A stretch of DNA of 64,000 nt, from positions 1 to 64,000 of the forward strand of contig NZ_JADHDV010000018.1 in assembly GCF_016820515.1 (NCBI RefSeq). The letters are read 5' to 3'. The position numbers and the translations under genes are program-made. Shown one piece after another: positions 27,736 through 36,664 of the stretch; the stretch's first letter is position 1; every line of letters starts with the position of its first letter. The notes under the pieces were generated by a model that saw only the letters and a program-made list of their open reading frames with translations, ran no database searches and was not told where the DNA came from. The stretch comes from Pseudoxanthomonas beigongshangi (GTDB lineage: Bacteria; Pseudomonadota; Gammaproteobacteria; Xanthomonadales; Xanthomonadaceae).

Positions 27736-28218
27736 TTACTGCTCCTTCGCCACGTCTTCCCAAACGAAATAAATAGTTCCCTGTGCCTCTGGCGGCAACT
27801 TCAGCGCCGGATCCTTATTGATGTCGGCGGTCATACGCCCAATCTTGGAATTCTGTGCGACATACCGAATCGCTCCATTGCGCTCAACCGGCTCTTTGAC
27901 GACTAGTCCGCGTGCTTTCAAATCGGCCGACAGCAAATCTCCGATGGCATCGTCGGTAGCCTTATACTCTACGATGACGATGTGGCGGGAACGCCCCTCA
28001 GAGAGCGGCTCTTCCCGCTTCGAACGCAAGCGTGTTTCGAATGTTGGCACGTAGCCGCCCAGGAGCGTGTAGTCCACTCCTGCCGCCGGACCAGTGACTG
28101 CCGGTGTAGCCGCAGCATCAACTGCCGGTACCGCCGTCTTGTCCTGTTCGGACTTCTTCTCCCCGCACGCAACCAGCACCAGGGCGGCCGCCGAGAACAA
28201 CATGACGCGAAGTTTCAT
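27736..28218 (-). CDS. small lipoprotein of unknown function inside the LPS operon
   Basis: A 160-residue lipoprotein. The signal peptide ends in lipobox LVLVAC (Cys18) and is followed by an acidic/Lys start (GEKKSEQDK) and an Ala/Pro linker. The body (residues 48-160) has mixed alpha/beta character with an amphipathic helix DDAIGDLLSADLKARGL and a conserved-looking C-terminal strand GTIYFVWED. I do not recognise a family. Being in the middle of a polysaccharide operon it might be an outer-membrane accessory or anchoring factor, but nothing in the sequence proves that. Confidence 0.8.
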   Translation of the reverse strand: MKLRVMLFSAAALVLVACGEKKSEQDKTAVPAVDAAATPAVTGPAAGVDYTLLGGYVPTFETRLRSKREEPLSEGRSRHIVIVEYKATDDAIGDLLSADLKARGLVVKEPVERNGAIRYVAQNSKIGRMTADINKDPALKLPPEAQGTIYFVWEDVAKEQ

Positions 28219-28288
28219 TTCAATCTCCTGAAAGCATGATGGGTGGAAGGATACCCGCCGGCCTCTGTGGCCGGACAGCCGGGCATTC

Positions 28289-31200
28289 CTATCGGTGCAA
28301 CGAAATCAGTGCCACTTCTCGCCGAATGGTGGAATCGAAGCCGCTCTGGCCGCGAACCCGCCTGGCTGCATTCGACGACAGCCGTTCGAACTGCGTCGGA
28401 TCCTGGACTACCTGGAGGATTCCCTGCGCCATGGCGCGCCAGTCCTCTCCGGGTGCGAGAATCCCGCAAGTCTCGTCGACAAACTCGGGAATAGCGGTTA
28501 CCGCATTGGTCACCGGAACCAGACCAGACGCCATTGCTTCATCACGGGATACACCCTGTGAATCCATCCGGGTGGGGGCAAGGAAGATACCGTACTGCTT
28601 GTGGAGCTCTGCAATCTCCCCTTGGCTCAGGAACCTTCGCTCGATGCGCACGTTCCGCATCTCCAACAGAGGCTGAAGTGTTTCGTCGAACAGAGCGCCA
28701 TCGCCTAGTATGTGGAAGCTCATTTGCTCAAATACCGGGTGCTTGCTCAATTCGACAATCGCATTTACAGAAAGATCGTTCGCGTATTTGGCTGAGGCGA
28801 ACGGTCTGATGCTCAGAACCTTGAATCGCTGCTCAGGGTCCTTTCTCTCGTAGGAGAAAAGTTCCTCGTCAATATAGTTATGGATAATCTCGTACCGCGA
28901 TACGTCCAGCTTGATTCCAACGTCCTCCATAACCTCGTTGGCGAAATATTGGGAAACGAATACGAAGCCAAGGAGAGGACTTGTCTCAGAAAACACCTCC
29001 CGCCACAACCGCATGCGCGCATCACTTGCAATGACGGCCTTGGCCTTTTCTTCCTCGGTTCGGTAGTTGAACTCGCGTCTATGCCAAGGCTGTACCTCGG
29101 CTCCATGGATCCAGACGATGACCCGGATCTTGTCAACGAAGTCCTTAATGACCGACCACATCCCCTCATCGAGGAAGTGCACGAGGACGGACTCTACCCC
29201 TCCAGATTCAAGCAGGGAACGTAACATCTCCCTGTCGGCATACCTGACGTCCACGCCTTCGAACTCGTGGGACATGGCCTGCCTCTCCGAGAGACAGACT
29301 ACATCCACGTCCAGTCCCAAGTCGCGATACCCGACCACTCGCCTGTGAACAAAGCCATTTCGATACAGATTGTCATATGAAGGATAGTGGTTGGTAAGCA
29401 CCAGCGTCTTTCGTCTGACCACCATCGCGCCGATGTCGGCCGGCAAGTGCTCCATGTAGAGAGCTCGGATCACACCCTCTCCCGCTCCCTTGACACGCAG
29501 GCCGAATCGAACCGCCTCGGAACCTGCCGGCACCATCACTGTATGATTGCGTCCTGCCGCCACCATCTGCACCCCGGTACGCTCGCCCCCCTTTCCGAGG
29601 AAGACCACGGCGAGCTCCATCCCGACATTCGTGCTCACATCCAGATTGAACCGGAGCTCCTCGTGGGACCACCAGTCAAGCGGGAGCGGCTGCATATACA
29701 GGTAGAGATGCTTGTCATGCGCGAGCGTCGATACCACCCGGATACCTGCATCGGGGTCAAAACCAGCAGTTACAGCCCCGTTTCCGTGATTCCCGAACAG
29801 CTGGGCAAGCCGTTCACCATCAATGCGCGGGAGTGCGACATCTGGTTGGAAAGCAGCAGCCGGAATGCTCTCTGCCTGACGGAGAATCTCCACCAGAGGG
29901 ATGCCACCGTCTATCTCTGGCAGGCAAACTACACCATCCAGGTTGTTCGCCGATGCGCCACGGAGGTAGTGGAACTCATCAACGGCAAGAGCACGTCCGT
30001 GGTACGCACCTCGCTCGATAGAATCCACGAAATTCTTGAGATCGCCCTGGATCAAATCGCTCGCAAGCACGGAGCACCGGATGTCTATCGCATCAAGGTA
30101 ACTGTACTGCCCGCCTTCCTTGTTCAGCGCCACGCCAGCTTCCATCACCTCGAAATAGGTTCCCTTCCCGATCGCCCTCGTATCAGAGTAAACGAGCGCC
30201 AGCATCATGTCGGTCAGGTAGTGATCGCCATAGGAATCATCAAGCGACACCCCTGCCAGCATGGCTTTTGGCCACTTCTGCGAAGGGTTCACCTTGACGC
30301 AGGATTCATAGCCAAGTACCGAGACATCCGCGGAACGCGGCAGATCGCCAGCACGAAGTCCTTCGGAAGCGACGAGCACAAGGTGTTTTTCGGGCCACGA
30401 TTGTCGAAGGAAATTTGCGCGCGCCTGCTCCACGTCGGCCAGCGAGGAAACCCTCGCGACCATGACGGCGAGGGGCTTATCGACACCGGGATGATGCTCG
30501 TCAACCTTTGAGAGAACGTACTCAAGCCGATGCTGATAGGTATGTTCCATCATGATCTTGCGTAAACCGGATAAGCGGAATCGTCGATACGCCAGATCAT
30601 CGTCCAACAACGGCTTGAGGCGTTCTAGCATCTGCCCGCCGTTGTCTGTGGTGAACACGAGGTCGCCAAACATCAGTCTGAGACCGAGGGAGAAATTGCT
30701 TATCGTCGCTGTATTGCAGCCGAGCAGATCGAATACGCGGCGCGCGAACATCGATTGCGACTGCTTCACGGAATTCAAGTTGATGTTGTAACGATATCCC
30801 TTGTACGCTCGGTCAATCTGATCAAACGCAAGCCCTCCCTTGATCAGGGGCTGATAATCGGCCGGAAATTTGTAGGCAGGATCGTCTTTACCATGATTGC
30901 GGTCATAGATATGTATCTCGGTCTCCTCCCGGAGCACTCCAATGAACGTATCCAGATCCCTCTGGCGCTCTGGAAACCTCGCGTAATACGCCCCGGCGAA
31001 ACAGAACGCATCTTGCCTCTCATACTGCTCGACGGGATTGTGCGTCACTGGCTGGCAAGCAAATGGCAACAGATAGACGCGATCATGGCCAAGGTTGGCC
31101 TTGTACCGGGAGATACAATCAATATCGGTCGTGAATACATGATCAAAGCGGCTTGCCGTCGCGATGAAGCCCTCAAAATGGACTGGATCTTCCTTGTTCC

Positions 31201-33106
31201 AGAATATGGTAGGAATTCTCCGGATTCGACACCAGTCAATGATGTCCCTTAGCTCATCCGAGCAATGGCTTATCTTGCCCTTCCAGGCATCATTCTTCCC
31301 GCGCCACGCGGATTCGATGAAAAGAATGTCCGGCGAATGGTTCTCAAGCTCTTCTCTCCAGTTGGAGGGGGTCAACTGAAGCACGTTGCAGCAGTGCTGA
31401 TAGGACGAATAGGTGAATTCGTCCATGATCGCAGCCATCCTTATTCCGGATAGATTTTTTGGCAGGGACGGCAGCCGCGCTGTGCGCACACTGGCATCCG
31501 ATGGAATACTTGCGGATGGAACACCTGTTCCAATTTCCGTCAGTGCTGGAGAGATGGGAGAGTTCTCCAAATAGCTCAGTGCTTCCGATCGAAGTGCCCC
31601 AATCTGTGATCTGTAGCCGACATCGACAATCTGACGGGGAGAGGCACCGCTGCGCCTTGCGCTTGCCTCACGAGCCAAGCGCAGTAGCGTGCCAGGCAGC
31701 TTGATGGCCTTGGATGGCGAGGTGGCCGCACGCAGCAAGCTGTTCCCAAGCTGCAGCGAAAGTGAGTTCGCCAACACCTCTTGAGCCTCCAGAGCGTGAA
31801 TTGCTCGACCCAATGCCGAAGACAACCGGCCGATCACTTGATCCCCGACAACCTTTTGCTTTGCCGCATCATCCAGCTTTTGAGTGAGGCCAGCGAGCGT
31901 CGCTTTTACGATTTCCAACTGTTTGCCTTGCGCGACCTCACTATTCTTGGCGTCAGCCAGTCTCCGTAACTCGGTATCCAGGCGTGTCTGTAGTTCCGCT
32001 GCCCGCGACTGACTTTCCAGCAGTTGTTCGTTCAAACGCTGGAGACTTTGCGCATGGCCCTCGAAATGCATCGCAACTCGTTCCATCCATGCATCGTTAC
32101 GCTTGGCCAGTTCCATCCCTTGCCGCTCAACCAGCGATTGGAATGAATCAGACATCGCAGTGAGCATCACCATGAATTCCCTGCGTGCATCCGCCGCATC
32201 GGCCGTCAGGCCCCGCAGCTCTTCCCTTAGCTCGTTCTCGCTCGCCATTTGTAGATCTTTCAGTTCCTTTACGACGTCGGCCCTTTGTCCATCAGAGTAT
32301 TGTCTTCCTTCACGGCTCAGCCGTTCCGAATACCTGTCGGACCTCCTAATTTCCCCTTGCAGTCTCCTGATTTCTCGTTGCAGCAGGATGATCTCTTCGA
32401 AGCCATGCTCCGTCAGTCTCCCTTTCTCTTCCTCTGTTCTCGCGGGGAGGAATAGATAGGTGTCCGTTGCGTTGTAGCAGGCTGTCGGCAGATAACCCAT
32501 TTCCGCCATGAACGAGCTGATGGCCATGCGCTGGCTGGCCGTTGCAGCCTCGCAGACCACCCAAGGTCGGTCCTTGAGCAAGGTTTTCCTCGCGCCCTGC
32601 AGGACGTCCAAGTCCATTCCCTCGACATCGACCTTGAGGAGGGAAACTTTCTCTTCTAGGTTCAGTTCATCAATCGAGACCACATCGATTTCGCCATCCG
32701 AGCCCAAGGCCAAGCTGGTGCCACCGATATTGGTCGGATCGAACGATGCAACGCGGGCCTTCGCGCTGGCTCTACCGAGGCCTGACTTCCTTGGGCTGAC
32801 CAGGTGCTGCACCTCATTGAGGGCAATGTTTTTCTGCAGGAGATTGAATGTCTCCTCGATCGGTTCAAAAGCGAGGACGCGGCAACCTACGCACTTGGCG
32901 AAGAAAATCGAGTGGTTCCCGATGTTCGCACCAGCATCCACGACCAGATCGCCCGGCGCCAGGAGGGCTGCCAGAGACAACAGCATTTCCTCCTCATAGA
33001 AAGCATTGCCGTCGATGATCGACTTGGCGATATGGTCTTCCCGGCTGGAGAAAACGAACTCGATTTCCTTGCCGGCATGGACAAACTTGAAATAGCCGTC
33101 GCTCAT
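28289..33106 (-). CDS. giant multidomain protein: FkbM methyltransferase, coiled coil, CgeB-like and GT4 glycosyltransferases
   Basis: A 1605-residue protein that makes up over a quarter of the island. Residues 1-215 are an FkbM-type methyltransferase (VVDAGANIGNHSIFF at 55-69, FEP at 80-82, KVDVEGMDLDVLQGA at 158-172). Residues 225-450 are strongly heptad-patterned, Glu/Arg/Leu-rich coiled coil. Residues 553-880 resemble CgeB-type glycosyltransferases (MDEFTYSSY, FWNKEDPVHFEGF, CFAGAYYARFPERQ). Residues 880-1100 look like a weaker GT2/GT-like segment and 1110-1230 a beta-rich module. Residues 1230-1605 are a GT4 glycosyltransferase (FHILGDG, LAPTRMDSQGVSRDEAMA, EFVDETCG). It likely builds and modifies the glycan; order of action is inference. 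Confidence 0.85.
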   Translation of the reverse strand: MSDGYFKFVHAGKEIEFVFSSREDHIAKSIIDGNAFYEEEMLLSLAALLAPGDLVVDAGANIGNHSIFFAKCVGCRVLAFEPIEETFNLLQKNIALNEVQHLVSPRKSGLGRASAKARVASFDPTNIGGTSLALGSDGEIDVVSIDELNLEEKVSLLKVDVEGMDLDVLQGARKTLLKDRPWVVCEAATASQRMAISSFMAEMGYLPTACYNATDTYLFLPARTEEEKGRLTEHGFEEIILLQREIRRLQGEIRRSDRYSERLSREGRQYSDGQRADVVKELKDLQMASENELREELRGLTADAADARREFMVMLTAMSDSFQSLVERQGMELAKRNDAWMERVAMHFEGHAQSLQRLNEQLLESQSRAAELQTRLDTELRRLADAKNSEVAQGKQLEIVKATLAGLTQKLDDAAKQKVVGDQVIGRLSSALGRAIHALEAQEVLANSLSLQLGNSLLRAATSPSKAIKLPGTLLRLAREASARRSGASPRQIVDVGYRSQIGALRSEALSYLENSPISPALTEIGTGVPSASIPSDASVRTARLPSLPKNLSGIRMAAIMDEFTYSSYQHCCNVLQLTPSNWREELENHSPDILFIESAWRGKNDAWKGKISHCSDELRDIIDWCRIRRIPTIFWNKEDPVHFEGFIATASRFDHVFTTDIDCISRYKANLGHDRVYLLPFACQPVTHNPVEQYERQDAFCFAGAYYARFPERQRDLDTFIGVLREETEIHIYDRNHGKDDPAYKFPADYQPLIKGGLAFDQIDRAYKGYRYNINLNSVKQSQSMFARRVFDLLGCNTATISNFSLGLRLMFGDLVFTTDNGGQMLERLKPLLDDDLAYRRFRLSGLRKIMMEHTYQHRLEYVLSKVDEHHPGVDKPLAVMVARVSSLADVEQARANFLRQSWPEKHLVLVASEGLRAGDLPRSADVSVLGYESCVKVNPSQKWPKAMLAGVSLDDSYGDHYLTDMMLALVYSDTRAIGKGTYFEVMEAGVALNKEGGQYSYLDAIDIRCSVLASDLIQGDLKNFVDSIERGAYHGRALAVDEFHYLRGASANNLDGVVCLPEIDGGIPLVEILRQAESIPAAAFQPDVALPRIDGERLAQLFGNHGNGAVTAGFDPDAGIRVVSTLAHDKHLYLYMQPLPLDWWSHEELRFNLDVSTNVGMELAVVFLGKGGERTGVQMVAAGRNHTVMVPAGSEAVRFGLRVKGAGEGVIRALYMEHLPADIGAMVVRRKTLVLTNHYPSYDNLYRNGFVHRRVVGYRDLGLDVDVVCLSERQAMSHEFEGVDVRYADREMLRSLLESGGVESVLVHFLDEGMWSVIKDFVDKIRVIVWIHGAEVQPWHRREFNYRTEEEKAKAVIASDARMRLWREVFSETSPLLGFVFVSQYFANEVMEDVGIKLDVSRYEIIHNYIDEELFSYERKDPEQRFKVLSIRPFASAKYANDLSVNAIVELSKHPVFEQMSFHILGDGALFDETLQPLLEMRNVRIERRFLSQGEIAELHKQYGIFLAPTRMDSQGVSRDEAMASGLVPVTNAVTAIPEFVDETCGILAPGEDWRAMAQGILQVVQDPTQFERLSSNAARRVRGQSGFDSTIRREVALISLHR

Positions 33107-33156
33107 GGTTGGTTTCCCCGACCGGCCTGTTTCGACATATGCCCTCCCACCATCGC

Positions 33157-34446
33157 TCAGGCGCGCCAGAAACCGACCGGGTCAATAGTAATCGCGTTCT
33201 TTCCTGGGCGTAGCCCACGGAAGGTCGTATGCGGCACCAACATCACCGCGAGATCGGCACCTGTCAGAGCATCGTCGACTTTGCCGAGGATCAGATCTCC
33301 TACCGGCTCTCCGGAGTGTGCGAGCGCGTCGATATAGGGGTCGACGCCGATCACCTGGCCGGGGAAGCGTTCAGACAGGTCCCTTGCAATGGTCAGCGCC
33401 GGACTTTCTCTGAAATCATCGACATCCGCCTTGTAAGTCAAGCCCAGGCATACGATCCTGCCACCAGGACGATCCTGCATGGCCTCAACAACCTGCTGAA
33501 CCACATATGCGGGCTTCGCATCATTCACTTCACGCGCAGTACGGATGATGCGCGATTGTTCGGGTGCACCGGCAACGATGAACCAGGGATCGACCGCGAT
33601 GCAGTGTCCGCCCACTCCGGGACCTGGATTCAATATATTGACCCGAGGGTGATGGTTGGCCAATTGAATGACCTTCCACACATCCAGCCCCAGCCGTCCG
33701 CAGATCATCGACAGTTCGTTGGCAAATGCGATGTTGACGTCGCGGAAGGAATTTTCGGTCAATTTGCAGAGTTCTGCGGTTCTGTCGTCACTAGGTAGGC
33801 AGTCCCCCTTGACGAAACTCGAGTAGAGCGTGGTTGCCTTTTTTGTGCATGCAGCGGTCATCCCGCCGATGATCCTGTCGTTCTCGACCAGTTCGACAAG
33901 CATCCGCCCGGGGATGATTCGTTCCGGGCAATAGGCGAGATGTACATCAGGTGACGCTTGCCCATCAAGCGGAAAGCTCAGGTCTGGACGCATCTCCGCT
34001 AGCAGTTGTGCAACCAGGCGTGTGGTGCCCACAGGTGACGTGGATTCCAGAACGATGAGGTCACCCTTCTTCAACACCGGTCCGATGGAACGGGCGGCGG
34101 CTTCCACATATGACGTATCCGGTACGTGGCTGTCGTGATCAACCGGCGTGGGCACGGCGATGATGAAACTGTCAGCGGCTTCGGGAACTCCTGTCGCACG
34201 CAGCCTGCCGCTGGTTACACAGCGGTGGACCAGTTCGGACAGTCCCGTTTCCTCAATGTGGGGTGAGCCCGCATTCACGGCGTCGACGGCCCGTTGTGAG
34301 ACATCGATTCCGATGACCGAGTGACCTGCCGAAGCAAACATTGCAGCGGTCGGCAAGCCAATGTATCCAAGGCCAATAACGGAGATTACACCGAGTTCCC
34401 CATTGTTCGCGCTCATACCGTTATTTCCTTTGTTATCCATTTTCAT
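33157..34446 (-). CDS. wecC: UDP-N-acetyl-D-mannosamine dehydrogenase
   Basis: Oxidises UDP-ManNAc to UDP-ManNAcA by two NAD-dependent steps. The Rossmann start VIGLGYIGLPTAAMFA, the TSPVGTT block, KLTENSFRDVNIAFANEL and the catalytic cysteine segment GPGVGGHCIAVDPWF are intact. The C-terminal UDP-binding domain holds GLTYKADVDDFRESPAL. It is 429 residues. The ATG overlaps the upstream GT4 stop as ATGA. With wecB it gives the polymer an acidic amino sugar. A UDP-glucose-6-dehydrogenase role is excluded by the WecC-type HHPRVNIL segment. Confidence 0.95.
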   Translation of the reverse strand: MKMDNKGNNGMSANNGELGVISVIGLGYIGLPTAAMFASAGHSVIGIDVSQRAVDAVNAGSPHIEETGLSELVHRCVTSGRLRATGVPEAADSFIIAVPTPVDHDSHVPDTSYVEAAARSIGPVLKKGDLIVLESTSPVGTTRLVAQLLAEMRPDLSFPLDGQASPDVHLAYCPERIIPGRMLVELVENDRIIGGMTAACTKKATTLYSSFVKGDCLPSDDRTAELCKLTENSFRDVNIAFANELSMICGRLGLDVWKVIQLANHHPRVNILNPGPGVGGHCIAVDPWFIVAGAPEQSRIIRTAREVNDAKPAYVVQQVVEAMQDRPGGRIVCLGLTYKADVDDFRESPALTIARDLSERFPGQVIGVDPYIDALAHSGEPVGDLILGKVDDALTGADLAVMLVPHTTFRGLRPGKNAITIDPVGFWRA

Positions 34447-35885
34447 GCCCCGCGCATATATTGCTGGGGGTCTTCGGCACGCGACGCCACTGCGTAAATG
34501 CACTGCAACTGGGCAAGCAGCCTGTGTGCGACAGATTTCCAGGAAAACTCGTCAATTTTCATTTTGTCCCGCATAGCCATCAGTTCCGCTCCCTCTTCTC
34601 GCTCGTAGTTGCCGAGGAAATCCAAAATGGCCTCCCGCCTGTTGGGAAGGCTCCAACCGGAACCTGTTTGCATAACGATTTTCCCGGACTCGTCCTCTTC
34701 GGAGCCTCCTATGTGGAGGATTGGCCGGCCTGCCCCAAGATATTCGAACAGTTTACCCGGAACTTGAATTGGATCGGCATTCGCGAGATTTACCAGCAGA
34801 TCGCACTCGCGCTGCGCCTGGATCGCCGCCGCATGCGGAACGAAACCCAATAAACGTATTGAGTCCGGGTACTTGCGCGCAGCTTCCAACAATTCCATAG
34901 GGGGATTGATACTAGCCACGCTCAATCTTGTTCCATTCGCACGCACTACTGCGGAGATAAGCTCATCTGGCTTGCGGAAACTGTAGAAACTTCCAGCATA
35001 GAACAACTCAAGCCTGTTCCTGTCGAAGACGACCACCTTGCATCCAGACGGCGCCGCTTGAACTCCGGCGTACCCCTGGGTCGCTACCAAGAATTTTTCT
35101 GGAGAAACCCCATGTCTCTGGACAAGGACATCCCTTGCCCCTGCGGCAGTGAGGGTGATCAGATCCGCGCGCTCGCATACCATCCTCTCAAGCGACTCGG
35201 CATGCTCTCTCCATCGTATGGGTGTGTACGGAGAAAGTACGGGATCCCCCAGATCAGCAATCCAGCGATACCCCCGACGCTTGGCGAGGATGCCGAGCGG
35301 AAGGGAATTCGCGGGTTCGTGCGATGTCACTACGAAATCCGGCTGGAATCTTGCGAGCAACCGCAACAACTTCCAGCGGGCCCATGGCCACCATTCGGCC
35401 CGGATGTCAGGGTACATCCAAAGCTCCGCAAGGACCCTTGGCAAGTCCGCGAGGCTGCCCCCCACCCGCAGGTCCAGCCCGCAGCGCCCCGCCCATCCCG
35501 CCAGTCCGGGACCGATTCGAAGGGCCGCCTCCATGGAGCGCCTCAACTTGCCTTTCCAGTTGAGCACGACAGGCTGTAACGTCACCGGGTCTGACGTCGT
35601 CCCCGGGTCGGTGCATGCGCCATCGGCACTGCTTCGATTCAGGGCCTGGCGGCGACGCATCCGCCACGTCCGCCAGGCCGAAAATGGACCCGGCCATACC
35701 CGGTGCACGTGCACGTCGGCATGTGGCACCGGCAATCCCCCTCCCCCGCCATATCCTTCAACATCGGGGGCGAGCACGTGGACTTCGTGTCCCGCCTCAG
35801 CCAGTTCGTTGGCCAGATAAGCCCATCGGAGCGACTGTGGGGAAGGAATCGGTGGAAAATCGTAGGCGACAAGAAGAAATCGCAT
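34443..35885 (-). CDS. family 4 glycosyltransferase
   Basis: A 480-residue GT-B glycosyltransferase. The N-terminal fold starts LLVAYDFPPIPSPQSLRW with the glycine-rich loop GYGGGGGLP; the C-terminal half has LELFYAGSFYSFRKPDELI and the donor-binding block VPGKLFEYLGAGRPILHIGG with the EX7E-type acid. A long basic insertion (residues 75-150) separates the first strands from the catalytic core. It is tightly coupled to wecC downstream and follows wzt by 9 bases. The sugar transferred is not identifiable. Confidence 0.88.
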   Translation of the reverse strand: MRFLLVAYDFPPIPSPQSLRWAYLANELAEAGHEVHVLAPDVEGYGGGGGLPVPHADVHVHRVWPGPFSAWRTWRMRRRQALNRSSADGACTDPGTTSDPVTLQPVVLNWKGKLRRSMEAALRIGPGLAGWAGRCGLDLRVGGSLADLPRVLAELWMYPDIRAEWWPWARWKLLRLLARFQPDFVVTSHEPANSLPLGILAKRRGYRWIADLGDPVLSPYTPIRWREHAESLERMVCERADLITLTAAGARDVLVQRHGVSPEKFLVATQGYAGVQAAPSGCKVVVFDRNRLELFYAGSFYSFRKPDELISAVVRANGTRLSVASINPPMELLEAARKYPDSIRLLGFVPHAAAIQAQRECDLLVNLANADPIQVPGKLFEYLGAGRPILHIGGSEEDESGKIVMQTGSGWSLPNRREAILDFLGNYEREEGAELMAMRDKMKIDEFSWKSVAHRLLAQLQCIYAVASRAEDPQQYMRGA

Positions 35886-35894
35886 AGGCAGAAA

Positions 35895-36656
35895 TCAGGA
35901 AGAGGCCTCTACCTTGGCATGCAGGATCTTCTCGTACTCCCGCAGGGCGGGCCGTATGTCACCAAAGTATTGGATTTTCCCCCGCTCAAGTAGAAGCCCC
36001 TTGTTGCAAACCTCTTTCATGAGCTGGAAGTTGTGGCTCGCAAGGATGACCACCTTCGCGCCATCCACTCGGCCCAGCATCCGGTCCTTTGCTTTCGTGA
36101 TGAACGCGGCATCACCCGCGCCGATCCATTCGTCCATTACCATGATGTCGTGCTGAACCGCCGTGGCGATGGCAAAACCTAATCGCATCCGCTGTCCGGA
36201 CGATAGGGTCTTGAGCCGGTCATTGGCCTTTTCGGCAAGCTCGGCAAACTCAAGTACTGGCACCACAAGATCCATCAACTGGGAGGTACGCATTCCCATC
36301 GCGGTTCCCCGCAGATAGATGTTCTCCTTGAGCGTTGCTTCATTGTTGAAGCCAAGCGAAATGTTCAACAACGCCTGTCGACTTCCGGTCATGTCCAGCC
36401 AACCCCGGGTTGGCTGATACGCGCCTGCCAGGATGCGCAGGAGGGTCGATTTGCCCGCTCCGTTGCGCCCCACTATTCCGATGCGATCCCCTTCGTTCGC
36501 CTCGAAGTTGATGTCATCGAGTATGGTCCTGAACTCTCTTTTCGGTGGTTCGAACGCGGCTCGGACCAGCATCGACAGCCAGGACCCGGGGGAGCTGTCC
36601 TTCTGACGGAAGACGGGAAGTTCCAGCGAAACATGACGGGCAGCAAGAAAAGCCAT
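35895..36656 (-). CDS. wzt: polysaccharide ABC transporter ATP-binding protein (Wzt), short form
   Basis: ATPase that exports the finished O-polysaccharide on its lipid carrier. Walker A (GRNGAGKST), signature LSSGQRMRLGFAIATAV, Walker B (IMVMDEWIGAGD) and the HNF switch region are intact. At 253 residues it lacks the C-terminal carbohydrate-binding domain that longer Wzt proteins (such as E. coli O9a) use to read the chain end. The ATG at 36656 was chosen because GAGGG stands six bases upstream; the in-frame GTG at 36674 overlaps the permease stop. It is downstream of wzm. Confidence 0.93.
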   Translation of the reverse strand: MAFLAARHVSLELPVFRQKDSSPGSWLSMLVRAAFEPPKREFRTILDDINFEANEGDRIGIVGRNGAGKSTLLRILAGAYQPTRGWLDMTGSRQALLNISLGFNNEATLKENIYLRGTAMGMRTSQLMDLVVPVLEFAELAEKANDRLKTLSSGQRMRLGFAIATAVQHDIMVMDEWIGAGDAAFITKAKDRMLGRVDGAKVVILASHNFQLMKEVCNKGLLLERGKIQYFGDIRPALREYEKILHAKVEASS

Positions 36657-36664
36657 CGGAACCC

